Shown here in pieces: positions 44,472 to 53,211 of a DNA stretch of 64,000 nucleotides (position 1 is its first letter; the number at the start of each line of letters is the position of its first letter). Made by a program: the position numbers and the translations under genes. Below the pieces are notes generated by a model. The model was not told where the DNA came from, searched no databases, and was given only the letters and a program-made list of their open reading frames with translations. The stretch is from Haloterrigena sp. KLK7. GTDB lineage: Archaea > Halobacteriota > Halobacteria > Halobacteriales > Natrialbaceae. The stretch covers positions 930,001-994,000 of the forward strand of contig NZ_CP149787.1 of assembly GCF_037914945.1 (NCBI RefSeq), given 5' to 3'.

Positions 44472-44555
44472 GTCGGTCCGTGGCGAGTTTCGTCACGGAT
44501 TCTCCCGGCGGCTCGAGTTCCAAGGTTCATGTGAGTGGATAGCAAACGGTTCCGC

Positions 44556-45215
44556 ATGAGCGAGGCGCGGGTCATCGCCGAGATCACGCTCGTCCATCCC
44601 GAGCTGGTGCTCACCCCGACGATTCGGGCGCTTCCCGAGATGACCACCGAACTCGAGTACCAGACGATCGCCGGGCCGGGGGAGTACTACCTCTTCTTCG
44701 AGACCTACGGCGGCGATTTCGACGCGTTCGACCGCGTCGTCGCCGACGATCCCACGGTCTCGGAGCCGACGGTCGTCATCGACGGGGGCGAGTTCCGCGT
44801 CTACCGGATGCGACTGACCTCGGCGGAGCGGCTGGTGTTGCCCCGCGCCGCCGAACTGGGGATGCGGGTCCTCCACGCTACGAGCGGTCGCGGCGGCTGG
44901 ATCGCGACCCTCGAGGTGCCCGAACTCGGCCGGTTACAGGAGTTCCGCGACCACTGTCGGAGCAAGGACGTCGCCTTCACCGTCGACCGGCTCTACCACG
45001 CCGAGGACGGCGACCGGAGCCCGGGACAGGGCTACGGTCTGACCCCCGTCCAGCGGGAGACGCTCGTCACCGCCTACGAACGCGGCTACTTCGAGGATCC
45101 GCGGGACTCCTCGGTCGAAGACCTCGCGGACGCGCTCGAGGTCTCCTCGTCGGCCGTCAGCGGTCGCCTCCGCCGCGGGCTGAAGGCGCTGATCGAGAAC
45201 TCGCTCGTCCGATGA
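44556..45215 (+). CDS. Bat-type HTH transcription regulator
   Basis: A 219-residue regulator, start ATG 44556 (MSEARVIAEITLVHPELVL). The N-terminal ~150 residues form the bacterio-opsin activator-like sensor domain. The C-terminal HTH_10 domain is GLTPVQRETLVTAYERGYFE followed by the recognition helix region SVEDLADALEVSSSAVSGRL. It may regulate the ABC transporter upstream; the upstream in-frame codon at 44535 is less supported. Confidence 0.88.
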   Translation: MSEARVIAEITLVHPELVLTPTIRALPEMTTELEYQTIAGPGEYYLFFETYGGDFDAFDRVVADDPTVSEPTVVIDGGEFRVYRMRLTSAERLVLPRAAELGMRVLHATSGRGGWIATLEVPELGRLQEFRDHCRSKDVAFTVDRLYHAEDGDRSPGQGYGLTPVQRETLVTAYERGYFEDPRDSSVEDLADALEVSSSAVSGRLRRGLKALIENSLVR

Positions 45216-45216
45216 G

Positions 45217-45225
45217 CTTATAAAA
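45217..45225 (+). promoter_or_regulatory. TATA box of the HalOD1 gene
   Basis: CTTATAAAA immediately after the stop codon of the bat-type gene. Expected transcript start is about 45246-45250, giving a short leader to either the GTG at 45254 or the ATG at 45278. Confidence 0.5.
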
Positions 45226-45277
45226 CCGGGCATATACCGTCCGCTCCTTCAACGTGTTTGCGGACGTATTCAGTGCA

Positions 45278-45619
45278 ATGAACGGCCTTCTCTCCGAACA
45301 CGAGTGTCCGCCCGTCCACTGCGCCCATTTCGACCCGACCGTCTCCGGCCAGCTCTCGAGTGCGATCGTCAGCGCGGTCACGACCGTCACGGACCGTTCG
45401 CCGATGGCGATCGACCCGCTGTGGGAGACGATCGATCCGGAGGCGCTCGAACGACTGCTCGACCACGCGGCCACGCAGGGCGAGGGGACGTCGTTCGGCC
45501 TCGAGTTCAGCGTCGCCGGTCTCGACCTGGTCGTCACCGACGCCGGGGAGATCGTGGTGTACGACTGCGCGAGCGAGCGCGAGTCCGCGGACGGTCTCGA
45601 GTTCACGTTCGAACGGTAG
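45278..45619 (+). CDS. HalOD1 output domain protein
   Basis: A 113-residue protein from ATG 45278 (MNGLLSEHECPPVHCAHFDP); a GTG at 45254, closer to the predicted transcript start, is possible and would add eight residues. The HalOD1 core runs from about 25 to 105: LSSAIVSAVTTVTDRSPMAI, DPLWETIDPEALERLLDHA, and TSFGLEFSVAGLDLVVTDAG. It is likely a signalling module without its own DNA-binding part. A similar gene is at 13733. Confidence 0.75.
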   Translation: MNGLLSEHECPPVHCAHFDPTVSGQLSSAIVSAVTTVTDRSPMAIDPLWETIDPEALERLLDHAATQGEGTSFGLEFSVAGLDLVVTDAGEIVVYDCASERESADGLEFTFER

Positions 45620-45624
45620 CCCGA

Positions 45625-45630
45625 TTTTTT
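45625..45630 (+). terminator. T-tract after HalOD1 gene
   Basis: Six T residues about 6 bp after the HalOD1 stop codon, a possible archaeal terminator; the next gene starts about 26 bp later, so some read-through is likely. Confidence 0.3.
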
Positions 45631-45655
45631 CTCGCTGGCTCCCGTCGTCGGGAGC

Positions 45656-46636
45656 ATGGACGTCGGACTCATGGTAACGTCGTTCGGTGACCTCGATCTC
45701 GCGGACATCGCGGTCCGCGCGGAACAACTGTCCTACGACGCCGTCTGGGTCGGCGAGCTCTGGGGCGAGAGCGGCGTCGTCCAGCTGACCGAGATGGCCT
45801 GTCGGACCGACGAGATCGGCCTCGGGAGCGCGATCCTGAACGTCTACTCGCGGTCGCCGGCCGTGCTCGCGATGACCGCCGCATCGTTGCAGCGAGCGTC
45901 GGACGGTCGCTTCACGCTCGGCGTCGGGACCAGCACGCCGAAAGCCGTCGAGGACCTCCACGGGATGGCGTTCGATCGGCCCGTCCGGCGGGCCCACGAG
46001 GCGATCGAACTCGTCCGCGCGTACACCGCCGGCGACGGCCGCGTCGACTACGACGGCGAGGTGCTCGCGGCCGCCGACTTCCCGTCGCTCGAGGCCCCGG
46101 TGCCGATCTACCACGCCGGTCTCGGGCCGGCGAACCGGCGGGTCGTCGGCCGGCTCTGCGACGGCTGGATCCCCCACAACATCCCGTTCGCGCACCTCGA
46201 GGAGGCCTTCGAGGAAGTCGCGGACGCGGCCCGCGAGCGCGACCGCGATCCGAGCGAGATCACCGTCGCGCCCTACGTCCCGTCGGCGGTCAGCGAGGAT
46301 CCCGACGAGGCCCGGGAGACGCTGCGCCGGCACGTCGCCTACTACGTCGGCAGCGGCGAAGGATACCGCCGTGCGGTGGCGACGGCGTACCCCGAGCGCG
46401 CGGACCGAATCGCCGACGCCTGGCGCGGCGGGAACAAACGCGAGGCCGCCGAGGCGGTGACCGACGCGATGCTGGCGGACCTCGGCGTCGCCGGCACGCC
46501 GGACGACGCGCGCGAGCAGCTTCGGACGCTCGTCGCCGAGACGGGGATCGACCACCCCATCGTCGTCGTTCCGGAACCGGCCTCGAGGGACGTCGTCGAG
46601 ACGACGATCGACGAACTCGCACCCGACCGGCTCTGA
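45656..46636 (+). CDS. F420-dependent LLM-class oxidoreductase
   Basis: A 326-residue luciferase-like TIM barrel of the type that reduces or oxidises substrates with the deazaflavin F420, which haloarchaea make. Family blocks are MDVGLMVTSFGDLDLADIAV at the start, LSYDAVWVGELWGESGVVQL, and VPIYHAGLGPANRRVVGRLC, with VGSGEGYRRAVATAYPERAD near the C-terminal part. The F420 (rather than FMN) cofactor is inferred from the family. Substrate unknown. Possibly co-transcribed with the small HalOD1 gene. Confidence 0.88.
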   Translation: MDVGLMVTSFGDLDLADIAVRAEQLSYDAVWVGELWGESGVVQLTEMACRTDEIGLGSAILNVYSRSPAVLAMTAASLQRASDGRFTLGVGTSTPKAVEDLHGMAFDRPVRRAHEAIELVRAYTAGDGRVDYDGEVLAAADFPSLEAPVPIYHAGLGPANRRVVGRLCDGWIPHNIPFAHLEEAFEEVADAARERDRDPSEITVAPYVPSAVSEDPDEARETLRRHVAYYVGSGEGYRRAVATAYPERADRIADAWRGGNKREAAEAVTDAMLADLGVAGTPDDAREQLRTLVAETGIDHPIVVVPEPASRDVVETTIDELAPDRL

Positions 46637-46772
46637 GCGGGTCGGCTCGAGCGGCGCCGATCGCCCGCCTCGAGGCGATCGAGAACCGTTTCTCAGGCCA
46701 TGCCAATCCCGGGATGACGTTTTTCGACAGTTCTCTCCACAGTACCGGGCGAGGGCTCCCCTCTGATTCCCG

Positions 46773-47243
46773 ATGTCCCAGAAGAAGACCAACTACACGG
46801 ACTTCGTCGGCGAGGTACAGCATCGCATCGAAGCCGGGACCCAGGCCGAGGCCGTCCGGACGGTGCGGGCCGTCCTCGAGACGATCGGCGAGCGCGTCGA
46901 CGAGGGCGGCGCGACGGACATCGCCAGCCCGCTGCCCATGGAGATCGACCGCTATCTGCTGGGGGTCGACCACGGACAGGGGTACGACTTCGACGAGTTC
47001 GTCGGACGGGTCCACGAGCGGCTGAACTACGACGACCTCGATCTCGACACCGGCTACGGGAAGCCCGCGGAAATCGACGAGAGCGAGGCAGTGTTCCGGA
47101 TCAAGGCGGTCACCGCCTTGCTCGCCGAGACGGTGCCCGGCGGCGAGCTCGCGAACGTCGAGGCACAGTTCCCCGACGAGTTCGACGAGCTGTTCGAGCT
47201 GGTCGACGCCGAGTCGACGCCGTGGGAGGAAGCGTCCTCCTGA
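46773..47243 (+). CDS. DUF2267 domain protein
   Basis: A 156-residue soluble helical protein starting MSQKKTNYTDFVGEVQHRIE. The DUF2267 pattern is visible: AVRTVRAVLETIGERVDEGG, then ASPLPMEIDRYLLGVDHGQG and a second repeat-like unit ending FPDEFDELFELVDAE. The family is widespread and of unknown function. It is alone, with a dispersed repeat copy downstream. Confidence 0.88.
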   Translation: MSQKKTNYTDFVGEVQHRIEAGTQAEAVRTVRAVLETIGERVDEGGATDIASPLPMEIDRYLLGVDHGQGYDFDEFVGRVHERLNYDDLDLDTGYGKPAEIDESEAVFRIKAVTALLAETVPGGELANVEAQFPDEFDELFELVDAESTPWEEASS

Positions 47244-47325
47244 CGGGCCGAGGATCGTTTTCTCCTCGAGGTACAGTCGTTCCCAAACGTACCTCCGTGG
47301 GAATCACTGATTGGCTGCGACCGCG

Positions 47326-47526
47326 GTGGCGCGCGCTGTCGGCGAGGCGCGACCGCGGAGAGCGCCTCGAGAGCGAACGGAGAGCGAAGCGAGCCGTGAG
47401 CGAGGCCGGCCGAACGTCGTGAGGACGGCCGACAACGCCGCGCGAGGGATGAGCGAGTGAGCAATGCGAACGAGCGAATCGGCTGGGGAGGGGGTGGTAC
47501 TCCCCGTTGCCAGCGCGAGCACCAGA
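47326..47526 (-). repeat. Dispersed intergenic repeat, copy 4
   Basis: Reverse-oriented long copy of the dispersed repeat. It keeps GTGGCGCGCGCTGTCGG at one end, GAGGGATGAGCGAGTGAGC inside, and GGCTGGGGAGGGGGTGG near the other end, with a longer middle than copy 1. The gap between DUF2267 and D-xylose dehydrogenase (47244-47643) holds little else. Confidence 0.72.
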
Positions 47527-47643
47527 GACTGTGTGTTACCGCGACGTTTCATCGGCCCGTTTCCGCCCGCGCTGATACGCCGGCCCACATCGAATCTCGA
47601 GGTCCAGCCGGCGAACCGTCACTCAAGAGCTACCCGACGCCCG

Positions 47644-48714
47644 TCACTCGAGCCCCACTCGACACCCGGTCTCGGCGGACTCGTAGGCGGCCTCGATCGC
47701 CTCGAGATCCACGAGTCCGTCCTCGCCGTCGGGCTCCGGCGCCGTCCCGGTGAGCACGCAGTAGCCGAAGTAGTCGAACTCCTCGCGGACCTCGTCGACC
47801 GGCGGGCCCGTGTACTCCATGCGGACGTCGCCGCTCTCGACGACCATCTCCTGGGGGACGACGCCGCCGAACGGCGACTCGACGTGGATCTTCCCCTCGG
47901 TGCCGACCAGCTCGAGCTGGCTGCTGGCGTGGGCGTCGAAGCTGGCCGTACACGAGGCCGTCGCGCCCGACTCGAACTCGAGCTGGAAGGCGACGTGTTC
48001 GTCGACCGCGTCGAAGGGCGCGCCGCTCGAGTGGGTGGTGGCGTAGACGCCCGTGGGATCGGCCTCGAGGACGAACCGGATCGTGTTGAGCGGATAGACG
48101 CCCAGATCGACCAGTGCGCCGCCGCCCGCGAGGTCTGGATCGAGGCGCCACGTGTCGGGACCGGCGTCCTCGAGCAGCGGGTGCGAGAAGCCCCCGTGAA
48201 CTTGAACAATGTCGCCGATGACGCCGCTGCGGACGAGTTCCCGCGCCCGTCGAACCGTCGGTTCGGTCTGCAGCCGATAGGCCGTCATCAGCGTCACGTC
48301 GGCCGCCTCGCAGGCGTCGACGATGCCGAGAGCGCGCTCGCGAGTCGTCTCGAGGGGCTTCTCGCAGATGACGTGTTTGCCGCGCTCCGCGGCGGCGACG
48401 GTGTACTCGCCGTGAGTGGCGTTGGGCGTCGCGACGTAGACCGCGTCGTAGGAGTCCGCGTGGTCGCCGGCCAGAAACGCGTCGTAGCCGAGGACGTGGG
48501 GAACGTCGAACGACTCGGCGACGGCCCGCGTGCGATCTGACGAGCCGGTGACCAGCGCCGTCGTCTCGCAGTACCGACCCGCCGCGATCGCCGGGAGCGC
48601 GCGATTCCGGGCGAAGCCGCCGACGCCGACGACGGCGAGTCGAACCGTTTCGTCGGGCGATTCGTCCTCCCAGTCCCGCCGGGTGAAGTGCGTGAAGACT
48701 TCCTCGAGCGCCAT
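47644..48714 (-). CDS. D-xylose 1-dehydrogenase (Gfo6 type, NADP)
   Basis: First step of oxidative pentose degradation in haloarchaea: D-xylose to xylonolactone. The 356-residue Gfo/Idh/MocA-family protein starts MALEEVFTHFTRRDWEDES. The N-terminal Rossmann block is RLAVVGVGGFARNRALPAI, the conserved CEKPLETTRERAL gives the catalytic Lys region, and GGGALVDLGVYPLNTIRFVL (substrate-side Asp/Tyr) fits. The first residues match the haloarchaeal xylose dehydrogenase style strongly. The rest of the pathway is not in the window. Confidence 0.88.
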   Translation of the reverse strand: MALEEVFTHFTRRDWEDESPDETVRLAVVGVGGFARNRALPAIAAGRYCETTALVTGSSDRTRAVAESFDVPHVLGYDAFLAGDHADSYDAVYVATPNATHGEYTVAAAERGKHVICEKPLETTRERALGIVDACEAADVTLMTAYRLQTEPTVRRARELVRSGVIGDIVQVHGGFSHPLLEDAGPDTWRLDPDLAGGGALVDLGVYPLNTIRFVLEADPTGVYATTHSSGAPFDAVDEHVAFQLEFESGATASCTASFDAHASSQLELVGTEGKIHVESPFGGVVPQEMVVESGDVRMEYTGPPVDEVREEFDYFGYCVLTGTAPEPDGEDGLVDLEAIEAAYESAETGCRVGLE

Positions 48715-48918
48715 ATCCGCTCTAGGGACGCGAGCGGAAAGGAGCCACTGCACGGAGAGGTGACTGTCAGCGAGAACGACCTATAGACCAGGCTGAACCA
48801 CGGGCAATCAGTTTTCGTCCGTCATATCCATCGATGGTATTCCGCCGGTGTGCAGTATCGAAGGAAAAACTTCTTCAACGGAGCGGTGTGACGTGGAGTT
48901 ACCCACAGGTGACGTGAA

Positions 48919-50052
48919 ATGGTCAAAATGGAAACGGCGGAGCTGGAGACCGATTTGAGTCTGTTCAAATACGATAATCTCGAACAACTACCGCCTCGAT
49001 ACCGTGATCTCGAAGAAGACGAGCGCACGAAGCGCATCGAGGCGGCGCTCGAGGAACTCGGCGACGACGTCGTGATCCTCGGGCACAACTATCAGCGCCG
49101 GGAGATCGTCGAGCACGCCGACTTCATCGGCGACTCCTACCAGCTCTCGAAGGAAGCCGCGAACGCGGACGCCGAGTACGTGATTTTCGGTGGCGTGACG
49201 TTCATGGCCGAGAGCGCGGACATCATCACCGACGACGACCAGACGGTGATCCTCCCCAGTATGGAGGCCTCGTGTCCGATGGCCGGGATGGCCGAGGCCC
49301 TGCAGGTCGACAGCGCGTGGGCCGAGATCACCGACGCGGCGCCCGACGCCGACATCGTCCCGATCACGTACATGAACTCCTACGCGGACCTAAAGGCCTT
49401 CTGTGCGAGTCAGGGCGGGCTGGTCTGTACCTCATCCAACGCCCACAAGGCCTTCGAGTACGCCTTCGAGCGGGGCGACAAGGTCCTCTTCCTCCCCGAC
49501 AAGCACCTCGGAGAGAACACGGCCCACCGGCTGGACATGGAAGACGAGATCGCCGAGTGGGACCCGTGGGACCCCGAGGGCAAGGACGCCGAAGAGGTCG
49601 CCGAGAGCGATATCATCCTCTGGGACGGCTACTGCCAGGTCCACGAGCGGTTCCGCGAGGACCACATCGCCGAGATCCGCGAGGAACACCCCGAGGCCAA
49701 CGTGGTCGTCCACCCCGAGTGTCGCCGCGAGGTCGTCGAGGCCGCCGACGTCGTCGGCTCGACGAGCACGATCTGCGAGACGGTCGCGAACGCCGACCCC
49801 GGCGAGACCTGGGCCATCGGCACCGAGATCCACCTGACCAACCACCTCCAGCGCTGGCACCCGGAGGTGAACGTCCTGCCGCTCTGCGGCGACGCCTGCA
49901 TGGACTGCAACGCCATGCGCCAGATCGATCCGAACTATCTGACCTGGGTCCTCGAGGAGCTCGTCGCGGGCCGCGAACGCAACGTCATCGAGGTCGCCCC
50001 CGAGGAGAAGGAACTCGCGGGCGTCGCGCTCGACCGCATGCTCGAGATCTGA
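48919..50052 (+). CDS. nadA: Quinolinate synthase
   Basis: Condenses iminoaspartate with dihydroxyacetone phosphate to quinolinate using a 4Fe-4S cluster. The 377-residue protein has YQRREIVEHADFIGDSYQLS, the cluster cysteines in EASCPMAGM (about 119), GLVCTSSNAHKAFEYA and PLCGDACMDCNAM, and HPECRREVVEAADVVGSTST. ATG 48919 or 48928 are both possible starts. It heads an apparent nadA-nadB-nadC-kptA operon with 3-48 bp spacings. Confidence 0.95.
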   Translation: MVKMETAELETDLSLFKYDNLEQLPPRYRDLEEDERTKRIEAALEELGDDVVILGHNYQRREIVEHADFIGDSYQLSKEAANADAEYVIFGGVTFMAESADIITDDDQTVILPSMEASCPMAGMAEALQVDSAWAEITDAAPDADIVPITYMNSYADLKAFCASQGGLVCTSSNAHKAFEYAFERGDKVLFLPDKHLGENTAHRLDMEDEIAEWDPWDPEGKDAEEVAESDIILWDGYCQVHERFREDHIAEIREEHPEANVVVHPECRREVVEAADVVGSTSTICETVANADPGETWAIGTEIHLTNHLQRWHPEVNVLPLCGDACMDCNAMRQIDPNYLTWVLEELVAGRERNVIEVAPEEKELAGVALDRMLEI

Positions 50053-50055
50053 ACC

Positions 50056-51597
50056 ATGACCGATACACCGAACGCGACGCAGGAGACCGCGGACGTCCTG
50101 GTCGTCGGCAGCGGGATCGCCGGCTGTGCGGCCGCGCTCGCGGCCGCCCGGGAGGGCGCCGAGGTCCTCCTGCTGACGAAGGCGACGAAACCCGACGGCG
50201 CCAGCACCGACTGGGCCCAGGGCGGCATCTCGACGACGCGAGGCGATCCCGAGAGCCTGAAAAGCGACATCCTCGAGGCGAGCGACGGCACCGCGGATCC
50301 CGACGCGGTCGACGCGCTCGTCGAGCACGCCGACGACGCCGTCGAGGACGTGCTCGTCGATACCCTCGGGGTCGACTTCGACGAGGGCGACGACGGCGAG
50401 TTCGACTACACCCGAGAGGCGGCTCACTCCGACCACCGCATCCTCCACGTCGACGCCGCGACGGGGACCCACATCCTCCGGCCGTTCCTGAATCACGTCG
50501 ACGCGCACGAGCGGATCGAGGTCCGCCAGGACACCGCCGCGCTCGATCTGATCACGCACGAGGGGCGGGTTCACGGCGCGCTGACCGACGAGGAACCCGA
50601 CGGACACCCCGTCTTCGCCGGGACGACGGTCCTCGCGACCGGCGGGATCGGCGCGCTCTACGCGCGCTCGACCAACCCCGACGACGCGACCGGCGACGGG
50701 ATCGCCGTGGCCGCGCTCGCGGGCGCCGAGGTCGAGGACATGGAGTACGTGCAGTTCCATCCCACCGCCTACGACGGTGACGACCCCTTCCTGCTGTCCG
50801 AAGCGCTCCGCGGCGAGGGCGCCGTGCTCCGCAACGGCGACGGCGAGCGGTTCATGGACGACTACCACCCCGACGCCGAACTCGCGCCGCGGGACGTCGT
50901 CGCCCGTGCGGTCGAGACGGAGCGCGAGGAGACCGGTGAAGTCGTGCTTGACGTGAGCACGCTCGAGGGCGAGTTCGCCGAGGAGTATCCCGCCATCGCC
51001 GAGAAGTGCCGCGATCGGGGCATCGAGGGCGACGAGATCCCCGTCGCCCCCTGCGAACACTTCCTGTGTGGCGGAATCGCGGTCGACGACCGCGGTCGGA
51101 CGTCGCTCGATCGGCTCTACGCCGTCGGCGAGTGCGCCCGCACGGGCGTCCACGGCGCCAACCGGCTGGCGAGCACGAGTCTGCTCGAGGGGCTGGTCTG
51201 GGGGCTGCGGGCCGGCGAGGACGCAGTGGCGGCCGGGTCCGAACCCGAGGTCGTCGAGGCGCCAGACCTCCGGAACAGCGACCCCGACCTACCCGAACGG
51301 TTCGCCGCCGAGAAGTCCGTCCGCCTGAAGCGGACGATGGACGAGTACCTCGGCCTCGAGCGCGACCCCGAGGAGATCGCCCGCGCCAGTGCCGTCCTCC
51401 GGCGACTCAAGGGCGAGGTCGACGCCTACGTTCGGACGCGGACGGCGCGCGATCTGTACGAGCACCGGAACGCCTGCGTCGTGGCGCTGCTGATCGCGCG
51501 GGCGGCCGGCGAGAACACGACATCGACGGGCTGTCACTACGTGAGTGACTCGAGCGACGAGTCGGCGGCGGAGCCCGAACCACCGGCGGACGACTGA
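50056..51597 (+). CDS. nadB: L-aspartate oxidase
   Basis: FAD enzyme oxidising L-aspartate to iminoaspartate, the NadA substrate. The 513-residue protein has VVGSGIAGCAAALAAAREGA (FAD GxGxxG), TKATKPDGASTDWAQGGIST, EDMEYVQFHPTAYDGDDPFL and the active-site block CEHFLCGGIAVDDRGRTSLD, followed by YAVGECARTGVHGANRLAST. The C-terminal part is the helical flavoprotein domain. It starts 3 bp after nadA, so the two are translationally linked. Confidence 0.95.
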   Translation: MTDTPNATQETADVLVVGSGIAGCAAALAAAREGAEVLLLTKATKPDGASTDWAQGGISTTRGDPESLKSDILEASDGTADPDAVDALVEHADDAVEDVLVDTLGVDFDEGDDGEFDYTREAAHSDHRILHVDAATGTHILRPFLNHVDAHERIEVRQDTAALDLITHEGRVHGALTDEEPDGHPVFAGTTVLATGGIGALYARSTNPDDATGDGIAVAALAGAEVEDMEYVQFHPTAYDGDDPFLLSEALRGEGAVLRNGDGERFMDDYHPDAELAPRDVVARAVETEREETGEVVLDVSTLEGEFAEEYPAIAEKCRDRGIEGDEIPVAPCEHFLCGGIAVDDRGRTSLDRLYAVGECARTGVHGANRLASTSLLEGLVWGLRAGEDAVAAGSEPEVVEAPDLRNSDPDLPERFAAEKSVRLKRTMDEYLGLERDPEEIARASAVLRRLKGEVDAYVRTRTARDLYEHRNACVVALLIARAAGENTTSTGCHYVSDSSDESAAEPEPPADD

Positions 51598-51603
51598 CCA
51601 CCG

Positions 51604-52467
51604 ATGATCACGAACGCACAGGTCGAACGCTGGCTCCGCGAGGACGTCGGCCACCACGACGTGACCAATCAGGTGCCCGGCGAGACCACGGGACGGCTCG
51701 TCGCCAAGGAGTCGGGCGTCGTCGCGGGCCTCGAGGCCGCGACGGCCGTCTTCGACTATCTCGACGTCGCGGTCCGCGACGCGCTCGAGGACGGCACCGC
51801 CGTCGAACCCGGCGACGAACTGCTCCGCGTCGAGGGGGCCGCACGCGAGATTCTTCGAGGCGAGCGCGTCGCGGTCAACCTCGCCGGCCACGCCTCGGGA
51901 ATCGCGACGCGAACGAACGAGGTCGTCGAGTGCGCTCGCGAGGCGCAACGCGCCTCGGAGACGCGAGCGGCTACCGGCCGCGAGCAGCGCACCGAATCGG
52001 AGGACGTCCGCATCGCCGCGACCCGCAAGACCACGCCCGGTCTGCGCGGCCTCGAGAAACGCGCCGTCGTCGCGGGCGGCGGCGACACCCACCGACTCGA
52101 CCTCTCCCACATGGTGATGGTCAAGGACAACCACGTCGCCGAGATGGGACTCGAGGGCGCGATCGAGCACTTCCGAGAGCGGACCTCGTTCGCCACGAAA
52201 CTGGACGTCGAGGTCGAGTCGGTCGACGACGCGCCGCGGGCCGCCGAAGCGGGCGCCGATATCGTCCTGCTGGACAACATGACGCCGAACGAGACTGCAG
52301 AGGCCGTCGACCTGCTCGCCGACTACGACGCACTCGCCGAGGCCAGCGGCGGCATCACCCTCGAGACCGTCGCCGACTACGCCGCGACGGGCGTCGACAT
52401 CGTCTCGATGGGATCGCTGACCCACTCGGCGCCGTCGCTGGACCTGTCGTTCCGGACGGGCGACTGA
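51604..52467 (+). CDS. nadC: Nicotinate-nucleotide pyrophosphorylase (quinolinate phosphoribosyltransferase)
   Basis: Turns quinolinate and PRPP into nicotinate mononucleotide, releasing CO2. The 287-residue protein has the PRPP and quinolinate region AATRKTTPGLRGLEKRAVVA, then GGGDTHRLDLSHMVMVKDNH, KLDVEVESVDDAPRAAEAGA and ASGGITLETVADYAATGVD near the end. Start ATG 51604 is 6 bp after the nadB stop. Completes de novo NAD synthesis to NaMN. Confidence 0.95.
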   Translation: MITNAQVERWLREDVGHHDVTNQVPGETTGRLVAKESGVVAGLEAATAVFDYLDVAVRDALEDGTAVEPGDELLRVEGAAREILRGERVAVNLAGHASGIATRTNEVVECAREAQRASETRAATGREQRTESEDVRIAATRKTTPGLRGLEKRAVVAGGGDTHRLDLSHMVMVKDNHVAEMGLEGAIEHFRERTSFATKLDVEVESVDDAPRAAEAGADIVLLDNMTPNETAEAVDLLADYDALAEASGGITLETVADYAATGVDIVSMGSLTHSAPSLDLSFRTGD

Positions 52468-52515
52468 CGGCCGGGGACCGAGCGGTTGGTTTCGCTCGAG
52501 CGAGTACGGGCGATC

Positions 52516-53211
52516 GTGACGGACCCGATTCGAACCTGTGAGGAGCACGGGCCGTACTCGAGCGCCAACGGACGGTGTCCCGTCTGCGACGCCCGCGGGA
52601 AGCTGTTGCTCTCCGGTGAGCGACGCCGCCGGCTTTCGAAATTCGTCAGCGGCGCGCTCCGACACTTCCCAGAGGACGTCGGTCTCGAACTCGACGAGCG
52701 CGGCTGGACCGACTACGAGTCCCTCGCCGATGCGGTCGAACGGAAGTACGACTGGGCCGAGCCCAGCCACGTCGCGGCGGTGATCGCCACGGATCCGAAG
52801 GGACGGTTCGAGCGGACCGACGTGGAGTCGGAGAGCACGGGCGGGGGTCGCGTCCGGGCGTCGTACGGTCACTCCGTCGACGTCGACCTCGAGAGCGAAG
52901 CGACCCGCGAGTCGGAGCCGACCGACGCGCCGGTGCCCGACGAACTGTATCACGGGACGGCGCCCGCCAACGTAGCGTCGATACGCGAGGAGGGGCTCCG
53001 GCCGATGTCCCGCCAGCGGGTTCACCTCTCGGGGAGCCGCGAGGCGGCCCGCGGCGTCGGAGCGCGCCACGCGAGCGATCCCGTCGTGCTCGCGGTCGAC
53101 ACCGCGGCGATGCTCGCGGACGGCCACCGCATCATCAAACGCGGCCGGGAGACGTACACGACCGACGCGGTAGCGCCCGAGTACATCGATTTCCCCGCGA
53201 AGGAAGGCTGA
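52516..53211 (+). CDS. kptA: RNA 2'-phosphotransferase (KptA/Tpt1 family)
   Basis: Uses NAD+ to remove a 2'-phosphate from RNA. The 231-residue protein, taken from GTG 52516 (MTDPIRTCEEHGPYSSANGR), has a short N-terminal zinc-ribbon-like part (C8, H11, C21, C24) and the KptA core: RLSKFVSGALRHFPED, then ELYHGTAPANVASIREEGL, RQRVHLSGSREAARGVG and VLAVDTAAMLADG. A TTG further upstream is unlikely. It follows nadC by 48 bp, so the NAD-consuming enzyme appears tied to NAD synthesis. Confidence 0.9.
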   Translation: MTDPIRTCEEHGPYSSANGRCPVCDARGKLLLSGERRRRLSKFVSGALRHFPEDVGLELDERGWTDYESLADAVERKYDWAEPSHVAAVIATDPKGRFERTDVESESTGGGRVRASYGHSVDVDLESEATRESEPTDAPVPDELYHGTAPANVASIREEGLRPMSRQRVHLSGSREAARGVGARHASDPVVLAVDTAAMLADGHRIIKRGRETYTTDAVAPEYIDFPAKEG

